Shown: positions 33,785-45,291 of the stretch, piece by piece
Layout: each line of letters starts with the position of its first letter
Position numbering within the stretch: the stretch's first letter is position 1
NCBI RefSeq assembly: GCF_011745365.1
Contig: NW_024468916.1
Span: 2,401,630-2,465,629, forward strand
DNA from: Cryphonectria parasitica EP155
Taxonomy: Eukaryota > Ascomycota > Sordariomycetes > Diaporthales > Cryphonectriaceae
Length of the DNA stretch: 64,000 nucleotides
Reading direction: 5' to 3'
Notes under the pieces: generated by a model
What the model was told of the DNA's origin: nothing
Database searches by the model: none
What the model saw: the letters and a program-made list of their open reading frames with translations, nothing else
Translations under genes and position numbers: made by a program

Positions 33785-34990
33785 ATGAGTGACCCAGAAG
33801 TCAAGACCTTTGCCCTAGGCGACTTTCCGCTTGTCTCAGGACAAGTCCTGCCCAAGGCCTTCATCGCCTACAAGACCTTTGGCGACCCTTCCTCCCCGGC
33901 CATCATTTACCCGACATGGTACTCCGGCCTCATCGCCGACAACGAGTGGCTCATCGGCCCCGACAAGACCCTCAGCCCGGACAAGTACTACATCATCATC
34001 CCCGCCCTCTTCGGCAACGGGCAGTCCTCGAGCCCGACCAACATGCCGCACCTGCCGGCGGACAGGCCCTTTCCGGACGTCACCTTCCGGGACAACGTCG
34101 CCGCCCAGCACAGGCTTGTCACCGAGGCCCTAGGTGTCGGACATGCGCGCGCCGTGCTGGGCTGGAGCATGGGCGCCGGGCAGACGTACCAGTGGCTGAC
34201 GCAGTATCCCGCCTTTATGGACCTGGGCATCCCGTTCTGCGGGGCTGCCAGGACGAGCCTGCACAACCAGGTCTTCTTGGAGGGGGTGAAGAGTGCCTTG
34301 CTTGCGGGCAAAGGAGCGGCCTCGGGTGGGATCTGTGCTGGAGAGGTGAGCGACGGCGGGTACAGGGACTGGACGGAGGAGGAGGAGGAGAAAGGGTTGA
34401 AGGCCCTGGGCAGGGTGTATGCGGGCTGGGGTTTTAGTCAGGCGTTTTACCGCGAGAAGATCTATGAGACCTTGGGTTATAAAGATCTGGAGGACTTCAT
34501 GGTCAAATTCTGGGAGGGCTGGGCATGCTCCAAAGGTATTGTGCTGCATCTCACTTCCAGATGCCATGTGTGAGTGAGAAGACGAGATGGCTGACAAGGT
34601 TTATTGCAGATCCCAGGAACATGCTCGTGATGCTGCATACCTGGCAGGCTGGAGACTGCTCCGACCAGGAGCCATACAACAAAGATTTCGAGTCGTCGAT
34701 GAGGGGAATCAAGGCCAAGACACTGGTCCTGCCAGGCAAGACAGACCTGTACTTTCCTCCTGAAGACTCCGAATCCGAGGTCAAGTGTATGTCGGAAGGT
34801 GTTGGCAAATGCATCGCCTTCCCTTCGATATGGGGTCACTGGTAAGTTTCTTGTGCAAGGGCGACGTCAATGGGAAAGTGTACTGATCACTCTCCTGCCT
34901 AGGGCTGGAGGACCTGGAACGAGCAAGGCGGATCTGGACTGGCTGGATGAGAAGCTCAGAATATTTTTGGCCGACGGAACATTCCCCTAG
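33785..34990 (+). CDS. Alpha/beta hydrolase of the homoserine O-acetyltransferase (MET2-like) family
   Basis: Three exons (33785-34535, 34610-34841, 34903-34990) give 356 aa. Introns are 74 and 61 nt. The fold and motifs follow the MET2/MetX acyltransferase-hydrolase family. The early strand FIAYKTFGDP is followed by a PALFGNGQSSSP loop, the nucleophile elbow LGWSMGAGQ with Ser128, an aspartate in LPGKTDLYFPPE and the histidine in WGHWAGG. True homoserine acetyltransferases carry a longer lid and a conserved Asn-Gly tetrapeptide near the start. This shorter fungal form belongs to a divergent group often found as stand-alone or secondary-metabolite hydrolases, so methionine synthesis should not be assumed. 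No signal peptide, so it is likely cytosolic. Confidence 0.88.
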
Positions 34991-36686
34991 AACGGGTAGC
35001 TTTAACGGTTTGGTCCTACCAAATACAATCAGAGCATTGGGAACGAACGTGATAACAGTTGGCGTCCTATGCTCGTCGCTGTCATATAAGGCATTACACG
35101 TACTAGGCTTCAAGACCAGTTCCGTGGTTGTAGGGTGTGGTACATATATCAGCTAATCAGGGCAGCGATTCGACTACCTTTGACGTCCTAGCACATCAAG
35201 GATTGATATCTGCCGTCCGAGTCGTCACGGGGCTAGAGATGCTCCAAACATGGCCAAACTTTGACCAGCATCGCCAGACACGGTGGCGACGGGTCTCCAA
35301 GCCTCAGTCTTGATCGACCTACATATTCAATGAGGAGCTGACAGTTCCATTTGGGAAGCTTGATCTGCCGTCATATACCGCTCCAAGCCCCTCCTTCACT
35401 CCGCCTCCGGATGGCATCAGAAAGAGGACCGGGATCCCCGACTCTCACATACCCACGCACTGTGAACCTAATCTGATAAGGGAGAAGCCTCGGTCCGTCC
35501 CAACTCTCGCGGAAAGAAAAATCAGGTTTTACGCAATGCATTCTATCTGCGGAATCCGGGATGGGACAAATACATTGAAAGTTAATGGAGGGGGCCTTGG
35601 GGGGGGGGGTGTGAAAGAGAATGAGGGCGCCGATGCCTAGCGTTGCCAACTTAGTAGGTAGTTGAGAGTTTCAGCGGTCCATGGACTTACATCTCATTGG
35701 GTGCTGCAGACCACATCGCGCCATTGGGCCAGCTAAATGCAGCACACCAATGATAGGCTGGAACTAAGCAAGTCTGAAACGACAATCATGCCATACAAAG
35801 CAGGCTACAATAGTAGTAAGCTTCCACAGTCTCGGGGATCGACGGTGGAGGGCCTCTGTCCCTCTTGTGGATAGCGAGCATAGCTGGCCTGCTGGCGAGG
35901 CAAATGCCACTATAGCACATAAGCACATCGGAGAATGCGACCTTGTAAACGGGCGCCCCCTGCTGAGCCAAGAGTAGAAGGCCGCAAAAGGGCTCCACAG
36001 CGGGGATCGCCCATCCCGCCACCCGCTGTGACACCACCCCACTTCCCATTGCGCCTTACCCCAGATTCCCAGCACCTTTCGCGCTGTGCTGTACTTTACA
36101 GTAAGAGCGCCTTTACAGCAGCAACCCAGCTATCCTGCACTGTTGCCGGCTGATGCCATTTGACACCCACCCCCTTCCACCTCTGTCTGCACACAGTGCA
36201 TAAACAGCAGAGGGGTAGATATGACGTTTTTGACCATGCGGATCTCCGTACACATCGGGGACAGCTTCACATCTGATCTTCTTTGGCCCTTCCCAGCCCT
36301 GTCACCCTCCCAGGCAGGTTCTGGAAGGTGGCTTTGTTTCGTTTCTCTGCAATGTAACGCTGCAGCGGATCACGGCCTGTGAAGCTCGAGGCAAATCTTC
36401 CAAGCTGCGTAACGAGGCGGCGAGCTGACGGCTTGTCACCACCCTCTTTCTCTTCTCCTCTTAAAAAGGCGGCGGGTCGCTTCCTTCCCCCCACCAGAAG
36501 ACCTTCCAACATCAGAGAACGACATATCACTTCCTTCCACATACTCCCCTCTTCTCACCAGCGTTGTACAAAACCCAGCTGGGGCCACCTTGAGCCAATT
36601 GAGGAGCTGCCAATTCTCATCTGTGAAGAACATACACACTCTCCTCTTCCATCATCTCCTAAGACACACACACACAGACCGTCACG
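34991..36686. other. Intergenic, 1.7 kb
   Basis: 3' flank of the hydrolase gene and promoter of the GPI-type gene. An 11-G run lies near 35599-35609. Frames are short and not gene-like. Confidence 0.5.
35599..35609. repeat. G11 homopolymer
   Basis: Uninterrupted G run in the intergenic region. Confidence 0.75.
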
Positions 36687-37199
36687 ATGAACAACAAGCT
36701 CGCTCTCAGTCTCCTCCTGGCCCTGCCCACCGCCACTCTGGCCAGCCACATAGACAAAGTCGTCTCGGAGCCCCTGTCGCTCGACACCTCGAGCGGTTTC
36801 ACTGAGCCCAGCTCGGAGACATCGACGCCGGCCGCAGCATCAGACACGGATACCGTCATCGTGTCCGTCTCTTCCACAAACTCGGACACAACCACGCTGA
36901 CCGCTGCGTCATCTTCTGGCACGGCCCTGACCACAACCACGGAGAGCGCCGGGACTTCCTCCTCCGCCAACCCGGGCGGGCCCCTGTCCTCTGAAGCCTC
37001 GACTACCACCGAGATCCAGCCGAGCGGTACGACGGCCAGCCTGTCCGGTGTGACGACAGCTACGACCTCGGCCACATCTTCTGCCTCCAGTTCGTCAACG
37101 AGCAGTGCTGCCGCGATGGGTAGGGTTGCCGGCGATGGGAGCAAGATTGCGCTCGTCATGGCGATGGGAGCTGGTCTTCTTGGATGGGTTGGGCTGTGA
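36687..37199 (+). CDS. Ser/Thr-rich GPI-anchored-type surface protein
   Basis: A 170-aa single-exon protein. The signal peptide is MNNKLALSLLLALPTATLA. The mature part is almost entirely Ser, Thr and Ala with scattered Pro, a substrate for heavy O-mannosylation, and has no cysteine. The C-terminus has the three parts of a GPI signal: small residues (SSTSSAAAM region), a short polar spacer (GRVAGDGSK) and a hydrophobic end (IALVMAMGAGLLGWVGL). It is likely attached to the plasma membrane or wall as a spacer or coat protein. No enzymatic domain. It runs tail to tail with the CFEM gene, 412 bp away. The opposite strand is also open here (36659-37378), a by-product of the GC-rich repeated codons. 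Confidence 0.82.
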   Translation: MNNKLALSLLLALPTATLASHIDKVVSEPLSLDTSSGFTEPSSETSTPAAASDTDTVIVSVSSTNSDTTTLTAASSSGTALTTTTESAGTSSSANPGGPLSSEASTTTEIQPSGTTASLSGVTTATTSATSSASSSSTSSAAAMGRVAGDGSKIALVMAMGAGLLGWVGL

Positions 37200-37611
37200 T
37201 CAGAGCCCAAAGGAAAACGAGCATGGATACGACAGGCACCTTTTCGGAGGGAGACAGCCTCTAGAATGTCAATTGCGAATATGAGACTGAGTCTTTCGCT
37301 GTGTGTTGAATGCAGCACACTGGGCTTGACAGTAGGGTCTTTTCCTCGCGTGTTTTCCAATACCCCGGCAGATTGCAACAGTCATAATACATTGAACTTC
37401 AACAGAGAAAATATGTGCATCAGCGAAATACTGCAGGCGTATCGTTTGAATTTCCCCAAAGCGCAATTGTGGTGTGGACAAAAGCCGTCAAGCTAAGCCA
37501 GAGCAATACTACAGTACCCGGTTTCTGAATAAGAATGAGCCTACCCAGACGCCTTGCATCGCCACACCCCAAGTAAAGAATCCACATTCATCACATCGTG
37601 TTTGTTGATTC
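37200..37611. other. Convergent 3' intergenic region
   Basis: Shared 3' flanks of the two GPI-type genes. Nothing else seen. Confidence 0.6.
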
Positions 37612-38186
37612 TTACAAAACCATAGCAGCAAGAGCAACCGCTGCACCCATAAGACCCAGACCTGCGACAGGAGGGGTTGTTGGCGCAGCCAAGTTGTCGC
37701 TGGATGTGGTTGCGGTCTCGCTGGCGGCCACCCCAGCGACGTAACTCGAGGCGGCGGCGATTTGGGACGGGCTGGACGAGCTAACGTCGTTGCATATGCC
37801 CTCGGCGATGGAGATGAGCTCTGGTGCAGTGAGTCAGACCACTTCAGATGCCTTGCTGAATGACAACCCACAGTTGGTGATCAGGAAGGGTGGTGGGACT
37901 TACTGTTCTGGTCGCTGCTCGAACATGCACTGGTCAGGACGCAAGGCCCGATTGCAGCGGCGAACTGGACCGACTTTCCACACAGGCAAGTAAGGTCCGC
38001 AGCGGAGCAGTTGACGATCTTGGCCGACTCCTCTAGGCAACCGATAGCACAGGACGGAAGCTCGCTCACAACGGTCGTTAGGTCGGTTGTCGTAGTGGCC
38101 GGGGCGGTGGTTATGATGCTGACTGACTGGGCCACAATTGGGCCAGCGAGGACGGCTGCGGCTGTGAGGATGCTGGAGATCTGCAT
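37612..38186 (-). CDS. CFEM-domain GPI-anchored protein
   Basis: Two exons (37904-38186, GTAAGT donor; 37612-37820) give 163 aa. The single open frame misses the second exon, which supplies the last CFEM cysteine and the GPI signal. The signal peptide is MQISSILTAAAVLAGPIVAQS. The CFEM domain follows with eight cysteines in the expected order: SC-GC, NC, TC-LC, PC, AC, then GIC in exon 2. An aspartate sits between the third and fourth cysteines (SAADLTC), where haem-binding CFEM proteins keep their axial ligand. The C-terminal hydrophobic segment (VAGLGLMGAAVALAAMVL) after a Ser/Thr stretch fits a GPI signal. CFEM proteins serve haem uptake, adhesion or virulence; the aspartate keeps haem capture possible here. 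Confidence 0.9.
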
Positions 38187-41035
38187 TTTGACTTTTGGGA
38201 CTAGGGACTCGGTCACTCTGGATACTTGATCTGGTGAACTAATTGAAATCTGGCTGTGGGCCGGTCTGCAAGATATAATGTAATGTTTGTATGACAAGCT
38301 GGTTGGGAGGTTTCAGTTCACCTATGGCGTCTTTCTGGTCAAGGCACAAGGAGTAGAAAGTCAGTCATCGACAAGAAAGGGGCGGTGACAACATGTACAG
38401 CAGACAGACAGAGGCATCCTACGAGTCGAACCTTCCGTGACAGACGCCTCTCAGCTGGCCCATTTTTATGAGACGCAGGGAAGGCGTGGCGCGGCGATGA
38501 GGAATACGGAAGGCACACACGCCTGAGACGATGGCAGCTGTAGGCGTACTTCAAGGTGTCACTACTGATCAGCGTCTCGCACCAGGTCAGCATTTATTAA
38601 GGATGAGCCTCCTGAATCCTCGAACCTGTCACTCTGATGGGCAAAAAAGACTCTCTGCTGGACCTGAGCTCGGAACTTGGCAGCGCACGCTGCAGGCTCT
38701 CGAGACAGCCACTTTGGTCTCAGGAGGATTATGGCCAAGAGCTGCGCCGCAACGCTCTGACGCCCCGAGGCAGACAACGATTCATTTCCAGTGACACGAC
38801 ACAGCGATTCTCACGAATCGAAACGTCCTAGAAGGATATAGTGTAGCAAGAATGTCAGTTAAGCTTGTATATACTCTCACTTGCTATACTGTAGATAGAA
38901 CTAACTTCACGATGAAGTCGCGTGGTCGCGTCCGAATCGATTACATGAGTGAACATGACGTCATACCGTCCCTGACGCTAATTGCTTACATAAACGAGCA
39001 TTGGTCATTACCTCCTGGTAGATGTCGACTTGCTCAGGATGACAATCCGAGACCACGAAACGGTGTGCCTGAGACATAGTCACATAGATCCTCTAAAAAC
39101 GTAATTTCTTCACACAATTCACACTGGACTTTCCAGCCGCACAGCTGACTGCGTTACTTCGAGATCGTCCCAACGTACTTAAATAGTCAGTCAACTACAT
39201 CAGCCTCAGAGGCAGAGTGTTGTGAAGTTCCCATTGCAAGCAATCTAGATCCTATACAGCAAGTGATACACATATCAGTGGCACTGTTCTTTCTAAAGGG
39301 CTGGTTCAGATGAGTCAGCCTCAGTGCGGTTAATTCATCGCGGTGTTTGGGGGCGACAGCCTGCTCTCAGGTGATGATTTGATTGCCCTCAGCAACCGCA
39401 CAAAGGCGTGTAACTGCTGGCAATAAAGCTTAGATGCCCAGTACGTCGCAATGCGCGGCAGCATATAGCGAGAAAGCATACAGCGAGTCGGACCAACATC
39501 CCATGGCATGAACGAGAAATCATAGGTACAGTACCCCTTGCGCCGGGACCTGCATGGGTGCATACAGGGAGCGCCACGTGAGACGTCGTCTGTTGTCACA
39601 TCAGGTGCTGAACATGTGTCCACAGGAAATGGGGGCTTAAGCAGCAATCCATTCTGTTCACGCCGATCCTCTTCAACCGTACCATCAAAACTGGTACACT
39701 ATCAGTCTGGACCCGTACCCTCGCCATGGCCAACGTCTGTGGGGAGCAATTCCTCAAGGCCTGTTTACTTGCAAAGCCCGATGTCGCAATGTGGACACGG
39801 GGATATTAGAACTCCATTGAAAGTCTGCCCTTTGAAGAAATCTGCGTCTTGGGCTTCAATATTGGGCTTACGTGTCACAGTTGACATGGTCTTGTTCGGT
39901 CGAAGTCCAGGTCCAATCTTATCATCCTGGATGGATCCATCATAACTCGGATACACGCCGCGTTGACGGTGTAGCATGTATCTTCAAGGTTGACGACAAA
40001 GAGCTTGGTGCTGCCCTAATTCTTCCTTTTTTATCTTGTCCTCTGTGGCTTTTCGTCCCGATTTCTTGTGCCAGCAATGTTGACGACTTGGATGAAATGG
40101 TCTGTGGAATCCTTCAGAGAATCGAAGCACTGACATCACAAGACTCTCCTGGCCCCCAATCGAGATATCTCGAGACTTGTTGGCATCATCAAGTCTGGAT
40201 CATTAGTCTCCTGGTCCCAGCTCCGCTCGGGCCGCAAATCCCGCAGTTTCCGCTCCGGTCCGCGTCTTCAGGGGCCTATTCACGATAAAAATAAAGTTTT
40301 GACGCCTGGACCCGCATGTCAAGGCTGGAAGATGTTCACCCAAAGTTGGGATGCCCCTGTCAGCGGTACCCGAGCTGAAGATCCATACTATGCATATCGA
40401 ACCTTTCGCCACTGTTTCAAAGTTTTACCACTACCATAGTATAACGACTTCAACGTGCGTGCCTCGACTGCTTATACGCATCTGCTCGCCAGAGTATTCC
40501 TCGCCAAGTCCCGAGAAGGTGGAGAACCCGGGCTTGAGGAGAAAGTCGATCCTGCAAGTGTGGGCGGCCGAAAATTCCATTTCACGAGGTCCTCACTAGC
40601 CCTCCCGTCAACCTTCCAGGTCGAAGGTTCTTCCACCGCGGCTCACTTTGATTTTTGACGACCTCTAAGCAAACACCTGGCAGTAACTCTTGAGTGATTC
40701 TCTTCATCGACAACGATCAGAACGTCTTGAGTATGCCACAGCCTCATCCTTATCAACTCGCGATCGCGAAAGGGGAGCCTTTGGGCTTTGACAAACGAAT
40801 CCATCCCGGAGACCCACTAGTAACCGCTTTAGTTTCTACTCTCGCGTGTCGCGTTCGGGGCCTCAGTTGAAAGCGCGAGCAGTGGCTAAGAACCAAAAAT
40901 TGGAAATGTTGTTGCCATTTGAATATAAATGTGGATGGCTCCTCGTCATATGCTGTTGCATATGTCGTGTTTGATGTAAGTGCGGTATTGCACATTGATG
41001 CCTATTTCCACACTTTCAGTTTCCAATTAGTCGTC
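38187..41035. other. Long intergenic stretch, 2.8 kb
   Basis: No gene that I can support. Between 39300 and 40700 several frames of 100-140 codons are open on the plus strand, but they change frame repeatedly and match nothing I recognise. They could be a decayed gene. A TATA-like box for the MFS gene lies at 40924. Confidence 0.45.
40924..40930 (+). promoter_or_regulatory. TATA-like box of MFS gene
   Basis: TATAAAT, 106 bp upstream of the chosen start codon. Confidence 0.5.
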
Positions 41036-42956
41036 ATGGATCCAACCCAAGAAGATCAGACCCGCCCATCCTCGTCTGCAATTGCAGAGAGTGATGTCGA
41101 CATCAACGAAGATCGAAGCCCTGTCTTTCAGTCTGTCGTCTCTCCACATCGCCGACGCAGTTCTGCCTATCAGCGGCCACGCTCTGGCTCGTTCGGTCGC
41201 CAGTTGACCAGGCAGTCAACGAAAGAAATGCACCGGGATCCTAACCTTGACCCCGACTCCCTGCCTTACCGAACACTGTCTCAAAATGCCAACTTCAGCG
41301 AATTTACCACCGAAGATCCAACAGGTGAAATCGTGGGCCCTGTGGTCACCGACTCGGAGGGCAAGGAGAAGCAGTACAAGCTCGTGACGTTTGTGCCCAA
41401 CGACCGCGAAAACCCCAAGAACTGGTCGAAGCTCTACAAATGGTACTGCACGATGGTCGTCGCCATTACGTGTTTTGTCGTCGCCTTCGCCTCGTCCGTG
41501 ATCACAGCCGACCTGGTGGGCGTGGAGGAGACCTTTAATGTCAGCGAGGAGGTTGCTCTCTTAACCATCACGGTATTCGTTGTGGGCTTCGGCGTCGGGC
41601 CGGTGGTATTTGCCCCGCTGTCCGAAATCTACGGTCGAAGGGTCATCTATGGGAGCACCTTGCTCCTGGCCGTCATTTTCGTCATCCCAGAGGCTTTGGC
41701 CAAGAACATCGGCACCCTGCTTGTCTGCCGTGCCATCGACGGAATCGCCTTCTCTGCACCCATGACGCTTGTGGGCGGCACCCTGGCCGACCTGTGGCGG
41801 AACGAGGAGCGCGGTGTTCCCATGGCAGCGTTCTCTGCTGCACCTTTCATTGGTCCCGCGATTGGCCCTCTCGTCGGCGGATATCTGAGCGACGCAGCGG
41901 GCTGGCGATGGCTGTACTGGATCCAGCTGATCCTTGCCTTCATCGTGTGGGTGCTCATCACCTTCACAGTGCCGGAGACGTATGCGCCAACCATCCTCGC
42001 GCGGCGGGCTAAGAAGCTTCGAAAGGAGACCAGGTCGGATGAGCACGTGACCGAGCAGGACCTTGACCTCCGCCCGTTCACGGAGAGATTGACCATCTTC
42101 CTGATCAGGCCGCTGCAGCTGCTGTTCCAGGAGCTGATCGTCTTCTTGATCTCGCTTTACATGTCCGTTCTCTACGGCCTTCTTTACATGTTCTTCGTAG
42201 CCTTCCCGATTGTCTACCAGGAAGGTAAAGGGTGGAGTGCCGGCAGCACGGGTCTCATGTTTGTAAGTCTTGACACTTCCCATTCTTGCTCTATGTAGCA
42301 CAGATAACTAACCGAGATGTTTTGTTCAGATTCCTCTAGCCCTCGGCGTTATCTCCTCCGCCTTCTGTGCTCCCTTTGTCAACAAGCACTACCTCAAAAT
42401 CACGGCCCGCTTCAATGGCAAGCCCCCAGCCGAGTACCGCCTGATCCCCATGATGTGCAGCTGCTGGTTCATCCCGATCGGCCTGCTCATCTTCTCCTGG
42501 ACGTCCTACCCGCACGTGCACTGGATCGGCCCTGCGATCGGCGGGTTCCCCGTCGGCTTCGGCTTTATCTTCCTGTACAACGCCGCCAACAACTACCTAG
42601 TCGACAGCTACCAGCACCAGGCCGCGAGCGCTCTGGCCGCCAAGACGTTTATCCGCAGCTTTTGGGGCGCGGGCGTGGTGCTGTTCACCGAGCAGATGTA
42701 CGCCACCTGTGGCTACCAGTGGGCTAGCATGATCCTGTTCTTCATGGCGCTGGCGTGCTGCGGCATCCCATTCCTGTTCTGGAAGTACGGCGCGAGAATC
42801 AGGGCGAGCAGCAGATATGCGTATGCTGGGGACGATGCGGAGGAGGGTTCGGGGTCCGGAACTGGAAGCAGCGATGAGGAGAATCAGCTGGAGAAGGAGG
42901 GTCGGCCAGCGAATGTGACTGCTCCTCCTATGGTGGCTGGCCCTGCTGGGCCTTGA
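41036..42956 (+). CDS. MFS drug:H+ antiporter (DHA1, 12 TM)
   Basis: A plasma-membrane exporter or polyamine/multidrug-type transporter of 617 aa. Two exons, 41036-42262 and 42330-42956, are joined in phase 0 with a CTAAC branch point. The start at 41036 follows a TATA-like box by 106 bp; the frame extends a little further upstream. About 130 cytosolic residues rich in Ser/Arg precede TM1. The block NDRENPKNWSKLYKWY before TM1 is typical of fungal DHA1 transporters. Motif A appears as GPLSEIYGRR-like (FAPLSEIYGRRVIY), and the C-motif-like GPAIGPLVGGYL follows in TM5. Twelve hydrophobic helices can be counted. The C-terminal tail is acidic and Ser/Gly-rich. Substrate unknown. No biosynthetic cluster adjoins it. 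Confidence 0.92.
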
Positions 42957-43664
42957 AGCTGCTGATGTCTGATATGTCTGTCCAAGATGACAGAAAGGAC
43001 ATCTCTCCTTTGTAGGGAAGACAAGGGAAAAGAACAACTAGATACCCATATAGATGCTCAAAACTCTCACGTGAGACTTTGAGTCACCAGATACCCATAT
43101 AGAACATCATAAATTCATAATTCAGTACAATACTTGTTAGCTGCGTCAAATTAGGAAGACAGCCTCTGGAAAGTTCCAATATCAAGTAAATTTACAGTGT
43201 CATAGAGATATCTCAAGTCTTGGAGGGGAAGTAGGACTCAAACTCATAAGAACTCAAATAAGATACTTAAATATATCGGTGAATCACCAAAGGCTTGACG
43301 AAAAAGGGTATGTTCATGGTATGGACATGGACTGAGGTGATGTAACCCCTGCCTACCCCTGTTTGCTTACCTCATCACAACAAGGGAAACCCCCCTGTCT
43401 TCTATGTGCAGCTACTGGCAGGTGCGACTCCACGCCACTGTTAAGCACAGAGCAAGCAGCTGATCGTGCGTGTCCTCAGAAGCAACTCGTCCCCTACTTC
43501 TCCTCTTCGTCTTCAACCACTGCGCTTTGGTCCACCCACTTCTTCACGTCGCTCCTTTATCTCCATCTCTTTTTTAACTCCAGAGATATCACTATCTTTT
43601 TTACCCATTCAGTACCCAATCGAAAGAACAGAGCTTCAGACGTCCACAGCACATTACCGCAACC
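42957..43664. other. Intergenic, between MFS and DPM3 genes
   Basis: 3' flank of the MFS gene, including a palindrome flanked by direct repeats at 43040-43103, and the DPM3 promoter. Confidence 0.6.
43040..43103. repeat. Palindrome flanked by 15-bp direct repeats
   Basis: AGATACCCATATAGA occurs at 43040-43054 and again at 43089-43103. Between them lies TCTCACGTGAGA, a perfect 12-bp palindrome with a CACGTG core. The symmetry extends outward as CTC-AAAA and TTT-GAG arms with one mismatch and one bulge. It lies about 85 bp after the MFS stop codon, probably within its 3' UTR. Confidence 0.75.
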
Positions 43665-44159
43665 ATGACGCGAGCGCAGCAGACTGTCTCGATCCTGCTC
43701 CTCTTGAGCTCGGTGCGTCTCGTGTCCACGCCACCATCACCCACCCAGCTCTGCGCCCCAGAAGCACGGGGAAGAATCAAGAGGAATTGCTAATTGACTG
43801 ACGATTGTATTTCTACAGCTCTACCTCTCCCTCTACCTGCAACTGATTCCCCTCCCCTCTGTGATCCAGACCGAGATCGTCCCTGTGGTATGCATGCACT
43901 CTCCCTGTTCAAGTAATCCCCTTTCACTATCAATCGTGTCCTCTATACACATCCTGGGTGATACTGACGACCGGTATGGCTGACACGAAACCAACAGCTC
44001 CCGTTCTGGGCCCTTGTCTCCCTCGGCGCATACCTTCTCGCCCGCCTCGGCTGGGGCGTGCTGACTTTCAACGACTGCCCCGAGGCATACAAGGAGCTCA
44101 TGGGAGAGATTGAGACGGCCAAGGTGGAGCTACGGAAGATGGGCGTTACTGTGGACTAG
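43665..44159 (+). CDS. DPM3: Dolichol-phosphate mannosyltransferase subunit 3
   Basis: This ER-membrane subunit tethers the catalytic DPM1 within dolichol-phosphate-mannose synthase, which supplies mannose for N-glycans, O-mannosylation and GPI anchors. Three small exons (43665-43712, 43819-43887, 43998-44159), all phase 0, give 92 aa, the size of DPM3 elsewhere. Two hydrophobic helices (residues 7-27 and about 40-60) are followed by the diagnostic segment LGWGVLTFNDCPEAYKELMGEIETAK and a charged helix ending VTVD. The C-terminal part matches DPM3 so well that the call is safe despite the small size. No single open frame covers it, so automatic annotation may miss it. The many Ser/Thr-rich GPI-type proteins nearby depend on this enzyme but are not a gene cluster. 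Confidence 0.92.
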
Positions 44160-44722
44160 CTATGATGCAAGGGCCACAGGCGGAGCGAAAAAGCTTCGAA
44201 GATTTTGAAAACAATTATAAAAACAAACATAAAGCAAAAAGGGGCGGCCACCAGGAGGGGGGCGAGGTCGTCCTGGAGCATGGGGGCCTTGGTCTCAATG
44301 TTTGGCGCCTCATTTTCGTCAAGCCGGTCACATCTGCCTGGGTTGGGACTCTTTCTTCATCTTCAGAAGATGGATTTCAAGCGCTCGTCAGTCTAGCCTT
44401 TCATCTCTCAGTGCTCATGGGATCTTAAAAAGTCTGTACGAAGTTTGCATCAGAAAGACAGGTGGATTTTGATACGCAGATCGATGGCAGAGGCGAAAGC
44501 TGAAATGTCCGCCTGAATAAATAATCACAAATACAACCCAACACTGAGTTCATGAGCACTCTTTGGCGTAGCGTGGCTGTTTCCTACGATCCGGCCTTTC
44601 CCCCTCTCCCCCTTTTTTTTGATCATGGATTTATACATTTTCTCCTAGCGTTAAGAGAGCTAGACGGCCTTGTTGATACACTTGATACACAGAAGTAGTC
44701 AGCCCGTCCATCTTCCTGTTTC
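44160..44722. other. Convergent 3' intergenic region
   Basis: Shared 3' flanks of DPM3 (+) and the nuclear protein gene (-). No gene supported. Confidence 0.6.
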
Positions 44723-45246
44723 TCATGCCTCTGGCTCCCCGGCCAAAAGCGCCACCACCGTCTTGACAGCCATCAGTGGGTCTTCGCCACCATGCACAAG
44801 TTTGTCAAACAACTTTGGTATGCCGACAATACTCTTCCGATCGTCCATTGCGTGCCCTGTGCGTATATAGGCGTCAGTAATGCCTTGCCAGACAGAAAGA
44901 AAGCGAAGAAAGAAAGGAAGAGAAACGGGGGGGGGGGGGGGGGAGAAAACAAGAAAAGGATCGAGTGAGTAAGGGAGACGGGCTTACATTTACCCAAGAC
45001 ACCAACCTCCACATCCAGCTTACTGTTCGCCTCACCCGTCCAGTCGAACTCTATCGCCCAGCTGACCCTCAGCTCCGACATCTCTCCATCCCCACCGGCA
45101 AAATAAGGCACCTCGAAGTCCATGCTCCTCCGACCCATGTGCGGCAAAAGCGCACCCTTGCTCAGCATCATCGAGTCCAACCCACCCAGGCCCTCGGCGC
45201 TCGCAAAGCTGTCGCCCACGCCGCTGTCTCCATCATCGATGACGTC

Positions 45247-45291
<45 letters not shown>

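Noticed and set aside
36659..37378. 239-codon minus-strand frame opposite the GPI-type gene
   Set aside because: No signal peptide or domain. The plus strand has a complete signal peptide and GPI signal.
38395..38450. T-loop-like GGTTCGACTC suggesting a tRNA on the minus strand
   Set aside because: The flanking bases do not pair as a T stem, and no acceptor or anticodon stem could be drawn.
31402..40443. 13-bp exact match ACTACCATAGTAT at about 31402 and 40431
   Set aside because: Many such 13-mer pairs are expected by chance in 64 kb, and the two sites are 9 kb apart without shared flanks.
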